From Catonia carolina (Eukaryota; Arthropoda; Insecta; Hemiptera; Achilidae): DNA of 64,000 nt. Positions 54,262 to 64,000 of the stretch are shown here, in pieces. Made by a program: the position numbers and the translations under genes. Position 1 is the stretch's first letter. The number at the start of each line of letters is the position of its first letter. The notes beneath the pieces were generated by a model. That model had not been told where the DNA came from. It worked only from the letters and a program-made list of their open reading frames with translations, and did no database searches. The DNA lies in contig JAQMRL010000008.1 in the NCBI GenBank assembly GCA_035578175.1, positions 60,754,541 through 60,818,540 of the forward strand, given 5' to 3'.

Positions 54262-55185
54262 TTGATTATAGAACTGGTTGTAGTATTGCTTATGTGAAAA
54301 AATATTTGGATTTTAAAGCAAAATTACTCACAAAACGAATCCAAATTTTATATACTTATATATTTATATAGCTGTTCTTTATAAAATCTGTCCATTACTA
54401 CATCGATAATGATCAAACACTAACATAAATTCAAAAGGAAGTACTACATCAAGATAAACGACAATCAGTTTTTTAACCACGCACAGTTATAAATTTTTCT
54501 TCAATGAATAAAATAATAAAGATGTTAATGGATTTACTTTATAGAGAATAAAGATATATCAATTAAGGAAAATAAAACGGAAACATATTGAATTATATCC
54601 GTTTCCTTGTAAAATAAAACTATACATTATTTAAATTAAGTCACTAATAAAATATACAAGGTAAAATTTTACAAGAGAATTAAACACCAACTCGTATTTT
54701 TGATACAACTATAAACATTTATTTCTATTATTTATAAATTTAATCAGTATATTACTTTGTAATAAATTTATTATATATATTTAATTAGTCCTGATCTCGT
54801 TTTTGTTTAAGATTTTTAATAAAGTGATTTTTCGTTAGGTTTAATTACTTACATGCTTAGGCCTACTATTGTTCTCAACAAATTAAAAAAACGCGTTTGA
54901 CGAGTCACATAAAAGTACGTTCACATTCAAGAAAGCCCTAACAGTTTTTCTCCGAAGTTAAAAAAAAGCTAAAATGTTTTGCCCTAAATATCAGTCAAAA
55001 GACGACCTATAACGTGATACATAGGGTTAATTCCTGTAAAAGTTAACGTAGAAATTGTTCTTAAAATATATAAGCTAATTAAATTATTTTGGCTTGGGTA
55101 GTTTTTTAACACCCTTTGAGAATAGTTTGAGTTATAAATAATAGCTTGATTAATAAATAATGAATAATTTTTTTTCCAAACTTCT
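54262..55185. other. AT-rich, nothing recognised
   Basis: No feature supported. Confidence 0.5.
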
Positions 55186-55329
55186 TTATACCTCGCCGTC
55201 TCCACCCACTACTATGGCTGGTTGCAAGGATGCGAGGTGGTCCAGTAGAACAACAATAGAATATTGCCTTGGTATACTGCGCCATGATATTCCATCATTG
55301 TCATTTCTTTATTTCACCAGAAAAACAGT

Positions 55330-55740
55330 CATTCTCTTCCTTTCTACAGCCCTTGTCACCCACGTTTCACTCCCGTATAATTCTACACTCCAAACATAGT
55401 GTTTTAAGAAATTTTTCCTAACCTTTAAGTCAATATTTGTGGTCAGTAAGCTGTTTTTCATTTAAAAGGCTTTTCTAGCTAGAGCAATTCTACTTTTGAT
55501 ATCACTTGTGCTTCTACCATCCTTTGTTATTTTACTCCCAAGATAGCAGAATTCTCCAACTTCCTGTAAGTTTTCGTTGCCTACTTTTAAATTTCCTATC
55601 TCTTCTAACCGCTGTTGCTGCTGCACAACACTTTCGTTTTGTTCTTATTAATTTTCATGAAGTAATCCTTTCTCATGATCTCATCCATTCCATTTAAGAC
55701 ATCCTCTAGTTATTTCTTGACACGAAGAACATAAAACACA
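55330..55740 (-). pseudogene. LINE reverse transcriptase fragment
   Basis: The minus strand reads LNGMDEIMRKDYFMKINKNK, TKVLCSS, then VGEFCYLGSKITKDGRSTSD, IKSRIALARKAF, a stop, KNSLLTTNIDLKVRKNFLKH and YGSETWVTRAVERKR. This is the same LINE family as 41745-42300 in the opposite direction, extending further upstream. Sequence at 55190-55330 does not continue the LINE and is unidentified. Confidence 0.75.
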
Positions 55741-55824
55741 TGAGATAACCAAAACAATACGTAATATTTACAACCTTCTTTCACAGTATTTTATACACAT
55801 ATATTTTTTTGAAATTCTGGTATT

Positions 55825-56075
55825 GGCTTTCGTGCCAGCCCAGTCAGTCAGCTGGTAGAAAGTCGCTATTATTTTTTTAAGTAACACCGGTTGGAAAAGC
55901 GACTTTGCATGGTGACCAGATGACAGCCACCCGTGAACAAATTCTACTCTTTGTCCCTGTTCATATTCATGCCTAATTCACGTCAAATAATACAGCAAAG
56001 CAGCGATCAAATTGGGTAGTTGTCAATAATGTACAGTTCCCGATAACAAATAAAAAAACTAAAAAAGAAAATTCT
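55825..56075 (+). repeat. Dispersed repeat 'E', copy 2
   Basis: GCCAGCCCAGTCAGTCAGCT then GGTAGAAAGTCGCTATT, GTAACACCGGTTGGAAAAGC and GATGACAGCCACCCGTGAAC correspond in order to 5836-6005. The structure and origin are unclear. Confidence 0.4.
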
Positions 56076-56079
56076 AGTA

Positions 56080-56595
56080 TCTGTGAAGCAAATCTGCCAC
56101 TCCGTTTTCATCATTTTCTATAGCTATGTACCTATTAATTGCGGCTATTTCACTTCTTGTGGCACCACCAAACAATCTGAATTTCTTAAAGTTGTGCAAG
56201 CACCCTCAGAAATATCTCGAGATATCTGGAATATCAGCCCGGAATGTAGAATATTGTAAATGCTCAGAACTTCCAACATTCTACGCCGTTCGCTCAGACT
56301 TTGAAGTCCGTAGAATGAGAGCGAACCCTCATAGCTATCAAATTTTCTACCGTATCTATATTCCAACTTATAAATCAGTCTTTTCTATACACTCTCCAGT
56401 TCCTTAACTGTGACTGAATAAATAATAATACGTATAATAAATAATAGCTTGAATTGTCAAAGAATACTACTCCGATTTATTCTTTGTCTAGAGTTTTAAG
56501 AAAATATTTGTCTTCTCCCACTACAGACAGGTATTCACCCCGATCAAAGCGTCAACTCTGACCATCTCCACCAAGGCCTACCCGCACCCCTATGT
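56080..56595. other. Unassigned
   Basis: Open frames of 93 and 73 codons on opposite strands (56126-56407) show no recognisable motif. ATTCTACGCCGTTCGCTCAG and its neighbours give a small GC-richer patch. Confidence 0.3.
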
Positions 56596-56599
56596 CTAT

Positions 56600-56865
56600 C
56601 TCATGATTTATGATCGTAAATAGAAACGGAGGGCTATTTCATTAGAGATTACCCATTATACGAATCTACCCTCCACCACTCCAAGGTTGATATCAACCAT
56701 TTGGATTTACAGAGAGTGTTATCATATGTGGCAGATGCCAGACGATCATAAAAAATTGTTTTTTTACAATCCCAAAGAACAGTGTGTTTTTAAACGACTC
56801 GGAAGAGATGGACATCACAACTTCTTAAAGAAATGGTAGATTATTACTAAATTTAAAGATAGAAA
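56600..56865 (+). repeat. Dispersed repeat, possible LINE C-terminal relic
   Basis: CATGATTTATGATCGTAAAT and GAGATTACCCATTATACGAA resemble 49060-49140. Downstream translation gives HMWQMPDDHKKLFF and FKRLGRDGHHNFLKKW, reminiscent of the RMP-D segment of LINE C-termini. The evidence is weak. Confidence 0.35.
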
Positions 56866-56869
56866 AAGC

Positions 56870-57705
56870 AAGGAGGTCTAATCCGCATTTTTATGACTGT
56901 TTGTCAAAGATTTATACAGAACTGACACAAATAAATATTTTAATATAGTAAATCGATATACAGTAAACAGATCGATATATTACTATCGGCACTTCGATAC
57001 AAACATATTGTAAAAAATTGACATTGAACAATAAATTTATTGACAACATTATAAACATTTGAAAATAAGAATATATTTTACATCAATTAGTGTGAAATAA
57101 AATTTAAATTTAATTTTATTACTTATAAATAAACCATCGTAGTAACAACGCCCGAACATAATAACATAACATAATACATAAATACAATGCGAGGCAATTC
57201 TCATTAAATATTTGTATCACTGGAAACCCACTACATTATAATACATATTAACTGTACAGTATTCTATTACATAGCCCATTTTAAGTGACGTGATTCATAA
57301 ACGGTTAATTGTATAGGCTTAGAAAGTGTTTATTAACCTTCAAGTTAAAAAAAGAACGGTTAAATTACTTTAAACATTACATAGATCATTTACACACATT
57401 CTGTACATTTATTTTAGAATATAATATCCTTATTTAAGTAATTTAATGTTAAATATTTGAGAAAATGATTCACAAAAATTATGTTATATTTTACAGAAGT
57501 AAAATAATTTTAGTAAATTGTATTTCATACTATATAATATGGTTTGTTGTGGGTGTTAGAAATTTTGTTTTACAGATGAATCACGTTAGTTAGTCTGACA
57601 AATTTATAAACAATTTTTATACAAATACATCACGCACAAAAAAAATCATACATACGAAACTAACAGTTCCTTGTCTCAGAAAGGTTACATTGACATTGTA
57701 TTTGC
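56870..57705. other. AT-rich, nothing recognised
   Basis: No feature supported. Confidence 0.5.
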
Positions 57706-57717
57706 AAACATTACTAT

Positions 57718-58117
57718 GTTGTTGTTGTTTAGGTCATCTGCCGAAATGCTGGTTTGAAACTCTACAAGCTTTACTAAGTAAAACAAGGCGTGAAATTGTT
57801 TACCATTGCCTTACTCACTGCGTGGAAAAAACATTTATCAGAATACCTGGCCCGCCAGAAAGCATCTACTTTCCACCCTCCAAATGGCACCTTCACTTCT
57901 TTCACCACAGGGTCTGTCTGTGTAATGAAATTCATTACTCTCAGAAGAGATAACTCTGATTAGCATCTTTTACACCTCTACCCTCTTCTATTCTTAAATG
58001 CTTCAGTCATATAATTGGTTGACCATGTGATTAGAACAGAATTGTTTTCGTAGCCCTGAACTAGCAGATCGAGTGCAAATAATTTAACACTCCATCAGCC
58101 TGCAATGGGCAAAAAAA
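57718..58117 (-). repeat. Family A retroposon, full length, with target duplication
   Basis: It is bounded by ATTACTAT at 57710-57717 and again at 58118-58125. The inverted tail GTTGTTGTTGTTTAGGTCAT starts at the left and CTCCATCAGCCTGCAATGGG ends at the right. The 87-codon plus-strand frame is within the repeat. Confidence 0.9.
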
Positions 58118-58129
58118 ATTACTATATTA

Positions 58130-59390
58130 TTTTTATAATATACATGCGGAGTTTTAGAACTGAATCTTATTGGGAAGGTATGGAAATAATATTTATGTCG
58201 TAAGGTAGTTTCCTCTTTTTACCCCTAAATGGAGTAGTTAGTAGTCAACTCAAAAATGAAAACAGTACGTTTTAAATTTAACATGTTGTACTAATATGAA
58301 ATTAACCCTTAATATTGGGTAATTTTTGTACAAAAAAGTTTAAGCATTAGTCAGTTTCATCTTTTAAAATAAAGCCTTTCAGATAAAAAACGTTGTTTTA
58401 CCTGGAAAGTGATTCTCAAAGATCATTTTGTCCTAAAAACTTTATTTTTGTGATAAATGAAACAAAGATCTTTGTTCTTTCATGTGTAAAAACCGTTTTT
58501 AGATACCTGTTTCGAAATTGACAGAAAAAAATTAGTGGAAAGATTTAATAAAATTTTTAATTAACCAACGTTGATTTTCTAAAAATATTTTGCTTGCATT
58601 TTGAAATATTATCTACACATATCATACACCAAGGAATTCTGTACTTCTGATAAAACAATAAAGAAGTTATCTACAATACAACTCTTATGAACTTCACAAC
58701 ATTTTAAAACCACGAAAAAATGTTTTTTTGTTCTACGAACACAAATAATGATACTCTGAAGCAAACCACACACAGTGAACAAGAGCTGATTTCGTTTGAT
58801 TTTGTTGTTTGTGTTAATGCGACTGAAGGGAAAATTACTGCCAAAAAATGGTGATTTCAAATATTTAAACAAAATAACAATTACCTCTACCTATCTTATT
58901 TTTTACTCGATATAAAAAAATGAATCAGCCTATTTTTTAAGAAGTTGCCATCATCGTGACAATGGTAACATTTTAATACATAGATTTTCATTTATAATAA
59001 ATATTACATATTTTAATTTAGCGAATTTCAGCCTATCAAAATAAACACAAAAATATTTTGCATAAAAGAAAGTATTATTCTCAATTTTTTAATAGACTAC
59101 CTCCTTAAGCGCAAGTGTCTGCAATTTTGCCTAAGTATCATTAAAAACAAGTATGATACCTAAACCAAATACCCTACACGTAGACCTACCTCTTGGGGTT
59201 ACCAAAGAGGATCTTGGGGTGTATCCAACGAGACAGTTATACCGGTATATTGACAAACGGCTTGATTGGCAAAATGGAATATTTTTTTAATCTGCTGATT
59301 AATTGTGAGACATTTTTTTTACATTGAAAAGCATATAGTTCTAATACCAGAATATACTTAGACCTAATATATTACTAATGTATTTTTTTA
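58130..59390. other. AT-rich, nothing recognised
   Basis: A minus-strand frame of 87 codons (58609-58872) has no recognisable domain. A GC-richer patch lies at 59165-59260. No gene called. Confidence 0.4.
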
Positions 59391-59392
59391 AT

Positions 59393-59612
59393 CCCTAATC
59401 TGTATGCGTTGCAATCTATTCAATTTAATAACAATAAGAAACTCTATGACGTAATGAGATGAGGATGATATGAATGACGTGTAAATGAGGTTTAGTTGAG
59501 GTTTATTCTACAGACTCAGGCCGACCATAACTACTGTCTAGTATCCAAATCCGTATATAAGTAACTACATTTACTGGGATTTGACGACTTTACCACTAGA
59601 CCAAACTGGTAG
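59393..59612 (-). repeat. SINE group D
   Basis: The inverted body (GTTGCAATCTATTCAATTTA, GATGAGGATGATATGAATGA, GACTCAGGCCGACCATAACT) and the head end (GACTTTACCACTAGACCAAA, the complement of box A) are present. The middle is deleted. Confidence 0.75.
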
Positions 59613-59923
59613 ATTGATGTTTAAGTAAATTTTTTAAATATTTTATGTTCGTTTACACAAATTTGTTTTTTGTCCTATTCGTTCTTTTTTACCGGTACGC
59701 ATATCAAAAATATCAGGTAAGAAAATAATAATTTTGAAAAACGCTAAGAGTTTATACCAATTTTCAGCAATGTAAAAGGGACATTAAACTCTTAAAATCC
59801 CTAATGATTAATCTCTTATTAATCTCTTAATGATTAATTATTAAGGGACTTCTCTTCGGGAAGGTATAAAAAAATATAAATTGTTTTAATGAAGTAACCT
59901 TGTTTTTATCTATAGAAGCAAGC

Positions 59924-59925
<2 letters not shown>

Positions 59926-59957
<32 letters not shown>

Positions 59958-60794
59958 TTTAATAACTTTATTTGCAACTATATACTACGATACAACGAGC
60001 AAATTAGATGACAGTAAACAAAGGATGACAAGGAAAAAAAATAAAAAAAAAAAATAAATAAAAATAAATAAATGAAAAAGAACAGTGATACCCATTGGTA
60101 TATGTTCTATGAAATAAAGTTCATGATACATGAATGATAAATAACAACATAAGAAAAAAAAGAAGAAAGAAAAATAAAATAAATCACTTTATAGAAGATC
60201 TCTGGCCCATTGACGTTTCAACCTGCGCTGCGGATTTCCTGGTAGTGATGCATCCGATAGTTTGGTGATTAATTCGTTGGGGTGATCATGCAATTTTCTG
60301 TGAAAAACACTGTAGCTGGACTTAACTACTTCACTTATGAACGGAATATTAAGGTCGTCATGTAGAATTTTGTTGTTGACATAAAAAGGTGCGCAGGTGA
60401 TTAAACGTAGGCATTTTGACTGAAAGGCTTGTAATTTTTGTAGATTGCTCGGTTTAGCTGTGCCATAAATTTGTAGTCCATAGGTCCATATTGGTTTGAG
60501 ATAAACTTTGTATAGTAATAGTTTAGATTTTAGAGTCAGTGAAGAGCGGCGTCCAAGAAGTCGAAATAGTTCTTTCAATTTGGAGTTCAAAGTCAGTCTT
60601 TTGGTTTTTATATGAGTCGCCCAGGTGAGTCTCTTGTCAAAGTGAAGTCCAAGGTATTTAACTTTTTGTCGTTGTGGTATCGGTTTATTGTCGAGGAATA
60701 GTTGAGGACATTCGCCTTTCCGGAGAGAAAAGGTGACATGCACTGATTTTGAAGCGTTGAATTGGATCCTCCAATAGCAGTTGGATCCTCCAAT
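59926..60794 (-). mobile_element. 5'-truncated Jockey-like LINE insertion
   Basis: AGCAAGCAGTT at 59917-59927 and 60795-60805 is an 11-base target duplication. The plus strand starts with 29 T, the poly(A) tail of a minus-strand element. About 230 bases of A-rich 3' untranslated sequence follow, then the ORF stop at 60189. The 5' end carries a 19-base unit (TTGGATCCTCCAATAGCA) repeated at 60762 and 60781, a typical untemplated or template-jump 5' junction. Confidence 0.9.
60189..60773 (-). pseudogene. Jockey-like reverse transcriptase C-terminal 195 codons
   Basis: The frame is unbroken from the truncation point (WRIQFNASKSVHVTFSLRKG) to the stop at 60189. It includes QKVKYLGLHFDKRLTWATHI, KSKLLLYKVYLKPIWTYGLQ, LQKLQAFQSKCLRLITCAPF and the ending SLPGNPQRRLKRQWARDLL. 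This is the thumb and C-terminal region of a Jockey-clade ORF2 protein, the enzyme that copies the element by target-primed reverse transcription. The palm and endonuclease are missing because of the 5' truncation, so it cannot move itself, but the lack of any stop or frameshift marks it as the youngest LINE here. The GTG at 60743 is not a true start. Confidence 0.85.
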
Positions 60795-60809
60795 AGCAAG
60801 CAGTTGAAA

Positions 60810-62670
60810 TATAAAATAAATATACGTAAATCCTTTAATTTTTTATTTCAATCCCTAAGGAAAACTCACTAGTCACCAACCGTTTTATTTATTTGTTCTT
60901 ATTAATTAATTTATTTTTTCTTTGTTTTTTTAACTGCGCCAATGTTAATTCGCTTAGTTCGTTTTTAATTCTTTCTTTCGCATCAACTACGCCAATGCGG
61001 CCGGCATTAATTTATTTATTTACTTATTAATGGCATATTATTAATTTCTAAACTATTAGATCACCTGCTCTATTTTTTTAATAGTCTTTGAACATTGTTT
61101 GTAAATGATTGAAAGACGTTTTGAATATGAGTTGATTAGGATGAGCAAGTACTTGCTCCTTAAAGTTCTTGATAAACCATTACAAAATCATTATCAAAGA
61201 TTTGAAGTTGATGAAAACCTTTCATCAGGTATTTGAAGAAGGAGGATATTATAATGTACATTTCAGTTCATATATTCAAATTTACAGATATTAGCCGACA
61301 TATTTAAAGTTTAACAAGATTAATTTGGTTGTTTTAACAACTCTTTAATCCCATTATAAAGACTCTTAAAAATAATTGTTTTTCAAAGTGTCTCACTATA
61401 AAAAGCTCAAAATAACAATTTCGTTATGTTAATTTTTCTTAATGGAAAACCAATTCCTTAAAACTACCAAATATTTTAAAAACTTTTGACCACAGGTTAA
61501 AAACTATGAAACTAACAAGGTAAAGATGAAATTTAACAAGTTTTCTTGCATTTACCAGACCTTATCATTTCAAAAAACTGTTAATGAAAGTCAATACCAG
61601 TTTTTTCAATTTATTTATTAATTTAAAAACGCATCAAAACTACTTGTGTTTATATCTACGATAGGCTAAAGAATAAAATACCCAAATAGTACGATCTAGA
61701 ATTCTAGAAACTTTATCAAAATAGAATTAAACTCAGGACGCTTAAAAATCGAACGACATACCGACTAAACTGAAAACGATGTTATTTCATCTGATTTTGC
61801 TTTACAAAATTATAATACTTAAATCGTAATATTACAATACTTATTGTAAACTGATATTAAACTTATTGTGAAAATGTCCATTTAATAAATAAATATTTGT
61901 TAGTTTCTTGTCGTAAATAAATTTAAAAAGGAACATCCTGTTAATTTATGGATATCATCTACCATCGAACTTTCCGAACGGGTGTAAAATAACTCAAAAA
62001 CATTTTCTACCAACTGTCCTTTGGGAGAGACTGCCTGACATAAAAATCAACTTGATAAAAAAATGAAAAAATAAGGCATTTTAAGTACCACTGTATATTC
62101 TAAAGACAAAATAAATTTAAGTAACATTCAAATACTCAGTGAAACCCCCAAAAATATTTTTTTCATTCTCAAGAAATAAAAATAAACATTTATTTACAAT
62201 TTTATAACATCAATAACTACGTTGTAGACATTAAAATACTTTAGAATTGATTTTATTATATGTAATTTATTTATACAATTTATAAATATAATTTTTTACG
62301 AGTATTTTTGTTTTTCTGTATGATATCTCGTCTTATCAAACAATTCAGTGTAGTCAAACACGGCAATTTAAAATTATGATAATACACTTAACACCTTTAT
62401 ATACATAGGTTAAACAATATTTGTTTACGATCTCTTTTGTTATTTAACAACTGTCATAACTAAATATCAAAAAAAATCTTAAAGTATTTCAAAGTTCAAA
62501 TAATAAAATATATTTTTATAGTTTGTTACAACTGTTACATTGTCAAAAAGATTAAAATTAAACTAGTATTTAGTAAGATTTAGTTGGTTAAGAACAGTAA
62601 ATTTTCTACAGAAATCTGTTTTAAAAAAGGAATTATTTATTTTCTTCATGAAATAACTTTAGTAGGATAG
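60810..62670. other. AT-rich; SINE head scrap near 60968
   Basis: CGCATCAACTACGCCAATGC then GGCCGGCA at 60980-61007 echoes the SINE at 27312. Bases 61020-61170 weakly resemble 3184-3370. The rest, to 62670, shows nothing recognisable. Confidence 0.4.
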
Positions 62671-62674
62671 TCAC

Positions 62675-62800
62675 GAATTACCACAGTAGGTTTTAAGCGG
62701 TTAAAATCTTCAGATCTTATTCAGGAATCGATCCCGGCATCTTCTGTTCTATAGTCTAGCACGCTAACCATTACTACACGGAATCGCCCGGAATATTGTA
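62675..62800 (-). repeat. tRNA-derived SINE head, group C
   Basis: On the minus strand CGATTCCGTGTAGTAATGGT then TAGCGTGCTAGAC is followed by the B box CCGGGATCGATTCCTGAATA. The body is short and ends ACCTACTGTGGTA. Confidence 0.7.
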
Positions 62801-63047
62801 CATTTGCAGTTTCTTTAATTTAAATTTTACAACTATACAACCAACGATAAAATTATCCGATACAGTTTGTATAATATTACAAAATGTTCTACGCTGCCAA
62901 ATAAAAAATACTTTTAATGTTTGTGGATCAAATTGACTTCTTCTCTAAGCACAAATATTAATTTGAGAATAAAAACCCGACGTTTTCGGCAAAAGCCTAT
63001 TCTTTTTAGTAAAAACTACCTATTTTTCTCTCTCTTAATTAAATTAT

Positions 63048-63436
63048 TTGCCCATAACAGGCAGGTGGAATGTTAAATTATTTGCACTGAATCTGCTAGT
63101 TCTAGGGCTACAAAAAATAGTTCTGTTTTTTTATCACATAATCAGCCAATGTTATGACTGAAGAATTTAAGAACAGAAGACGTAGAGGTAAAAAATACAC
63201 TAATCAGAGTTATCTCCTCTAAAAGTAATGAATTTCATCATTAAACCCTGAGGTGAATGTAATGAAGGTGTCATTTGAAGGATGGAAAGTAGAAGCTTTT
63301 CAGAGGGCTGGCATGCTGATAAGTATACTTTTCCACTCAGTGAGGAAGGCATTTGAAAACCACCTCACTCCTCGTTTTACTTAGAAAAGCCTCAAGAGAT
63401 TCAAGCCAGCCTTTCGGCTGAAGACCGAAACAACAC
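63048..63436 (+). repeat. Family A retroposon, full length, with target duplication
   Basis: It is bounded by AATTAAATTAT at 63037-63047 and 63437-63447, an exact 11-base duplication. It runs from CCCATAACAGGCAGGTGGAA to CTTTCGGCTGAAGACCGAAA plus CAACAC. This is the best-delimited copy and sets the length at about 389 bp. Confidence 0.9.
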
Positions 63437-63539
63437 AATTAAATTATACAATTTGACTTAATTCGTTTTAAGTAAGTTTTACAATCATACAGGAAATCGA
63501 ATAGTTTTTCAAAATCGTTTACACATTATTATAAATTCT

Positions 63540-63665
63540 TCTCGCCACCTCCGGAGTTCAATTCCTGGCTACGGTCTAAAAATTATTACGTGCCAAAACC
63601 TAATATTTCATACACCACAGCAGTCGCTAATAACCAAGATGTCGATGCGACTTAAATTTTTTTTA
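63540..63665 (+). repeat. tRNA-derived SINE, group C, head-truncated
   Basis: The B box GGAGTTCAATTCCTGGCTAC is followed by AATTATTACGTGCCAAAACC, CACCACAGCAGTCGCTAATA and ACCAAGATGTCGATGCGACT. Box A is missing. Confidence 0.75.
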
Positions 63666-63669
63666 AATC

Positions 63670-64000
63670 GTTCTACCTTACCTATACGATATAATATTTA
63701 GTATAATTCGTTTTCGGTAAATTGACTTATTCAATTTTTTTTTCATTAAAGTTATTTACAACTGTACACATTTTTGTACAATTAGTAAAGTGATGGTGAA
63801 AAGATGACTTAAGTGAAAACAGTACTTATAAAGACTACTGTGGGTAAATTTTAAAGTTTTTACAAAATACTTCAGCTTCAACGGAGCCGTGTTGAGGGTT
63901 GACAGGTAAATTTTGACTTATTCTTTGATAACAGATATATTTATATCCAAAATGAAACTAATATTTCTGGAAATAAATTTATGGTAGAAAAGAAATTAAT
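63670..64000. other. AT-rich, nothing recognised
   Basis: No feature was supported to the window edge. Confidence 0.45.

Noticed and set aside
55160..55697. Plus-strand frames (79 and 63 codons) with hydrophobic stretches.
   Set aside because: The minus strand of the same interval translates to recognisable LINE reverse-transcriptase motifs, so these are shadows.
60608..60799. 63-codon minus-strand frame upstream of the Jockey ORF.
   Set aside because: It overlaps the true Jockey frame in another phase and includes the junction duplication.
1..64000. CRISPR array, operon, phage or rRNA cluster.
   Set aside because: No regularly spaced repeats with unique spacers, no clustered bacterial-style genes and no conserved rRNA blocks; everything fits an insect nuclear genome.

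Overview
The window looks like AT-rich nuclear DNA from an insect. A hemipteran is plausible from the style of the LINE and SINE families, but this is an inference. There is no operon structure, no rRNA, no CRISPR and no complete multi-exon host gene. Almost everything recognisable is a transposable element (TE) or its remains, set in long stretches of AT-rich sequence that I cannot assign. The one place that looks like host coding DNA is a short CpG-containing stretch near 8.86-9.3 kb. On the minus strand it has an open first-exon-like frame ending at a good splice donor, and its protein is not recognised.

Layout. 0-2.5 kb: Tigger-like end, LINE tail, copies of three short retroposon families, and the end of an R1-like LINE. 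2.5-8.1 kb: a fold-back repeat, mostly unassigned AT-rich DNA and several tRNA-derived SINEs. 8.2-10.2 kb: a long inverted repeat, the candidate host exon, and a 'family B' element carrying a GT/GA microsatellite. 11-19.6 kb: a SINE, a LINE with target-site duplication, a 763-bp long-inverted-repeat MITE, and decayed LINE and Jockey-like ends. 20-23.2 kb: a PIF/Harbinger MADF-gene remnant and a family B copy split by a small insert. 23.6-31 kb: 'family A' retroposons, SINEs, an hAT C-terminal remnant and a Tigger-like deletion derivative. 33-36.8 kb: a 504-bp duplication that looks identical, with one copy inside family B, then a MITE with a LINE fragment nested in its inverted repeat. 38.4-39.2 kb: two LINE 3' ends tail to tail around a GAA/GAG tract. 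40-52.6 kb: more A, B, SINE and LINE copies. 52.9-54.3 kb: a full-length mariner-superfamily element with 26-bp inverted repeats and a twice-frameshifted transposase. 55-64 kb: LINE fragments, a fairly young Jockey insertion with poly(A) and an 11-bp target duplication, and further A and SINE copies.

Three short families dominate. Family A is a ~390-400 bp retroposon with a CAA-type tail and target-site duplications but no pol III promoter that I can see. Family B is a ~1 kb unit with a short inverted match at its ends. The SINEs are two tRNA-headed groups, called C and D here. The autonomous elements (R1-like, Jockey-like, several other non-LTR types, mariner, Tigger, PIF/Harbinger, hAT) are all truncated or broken. 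I found no undescribed gene system. The most distinctive items are the nested MITE/LINE structure, the recent-looking duplication, family A, and the unidentified exon candidate.
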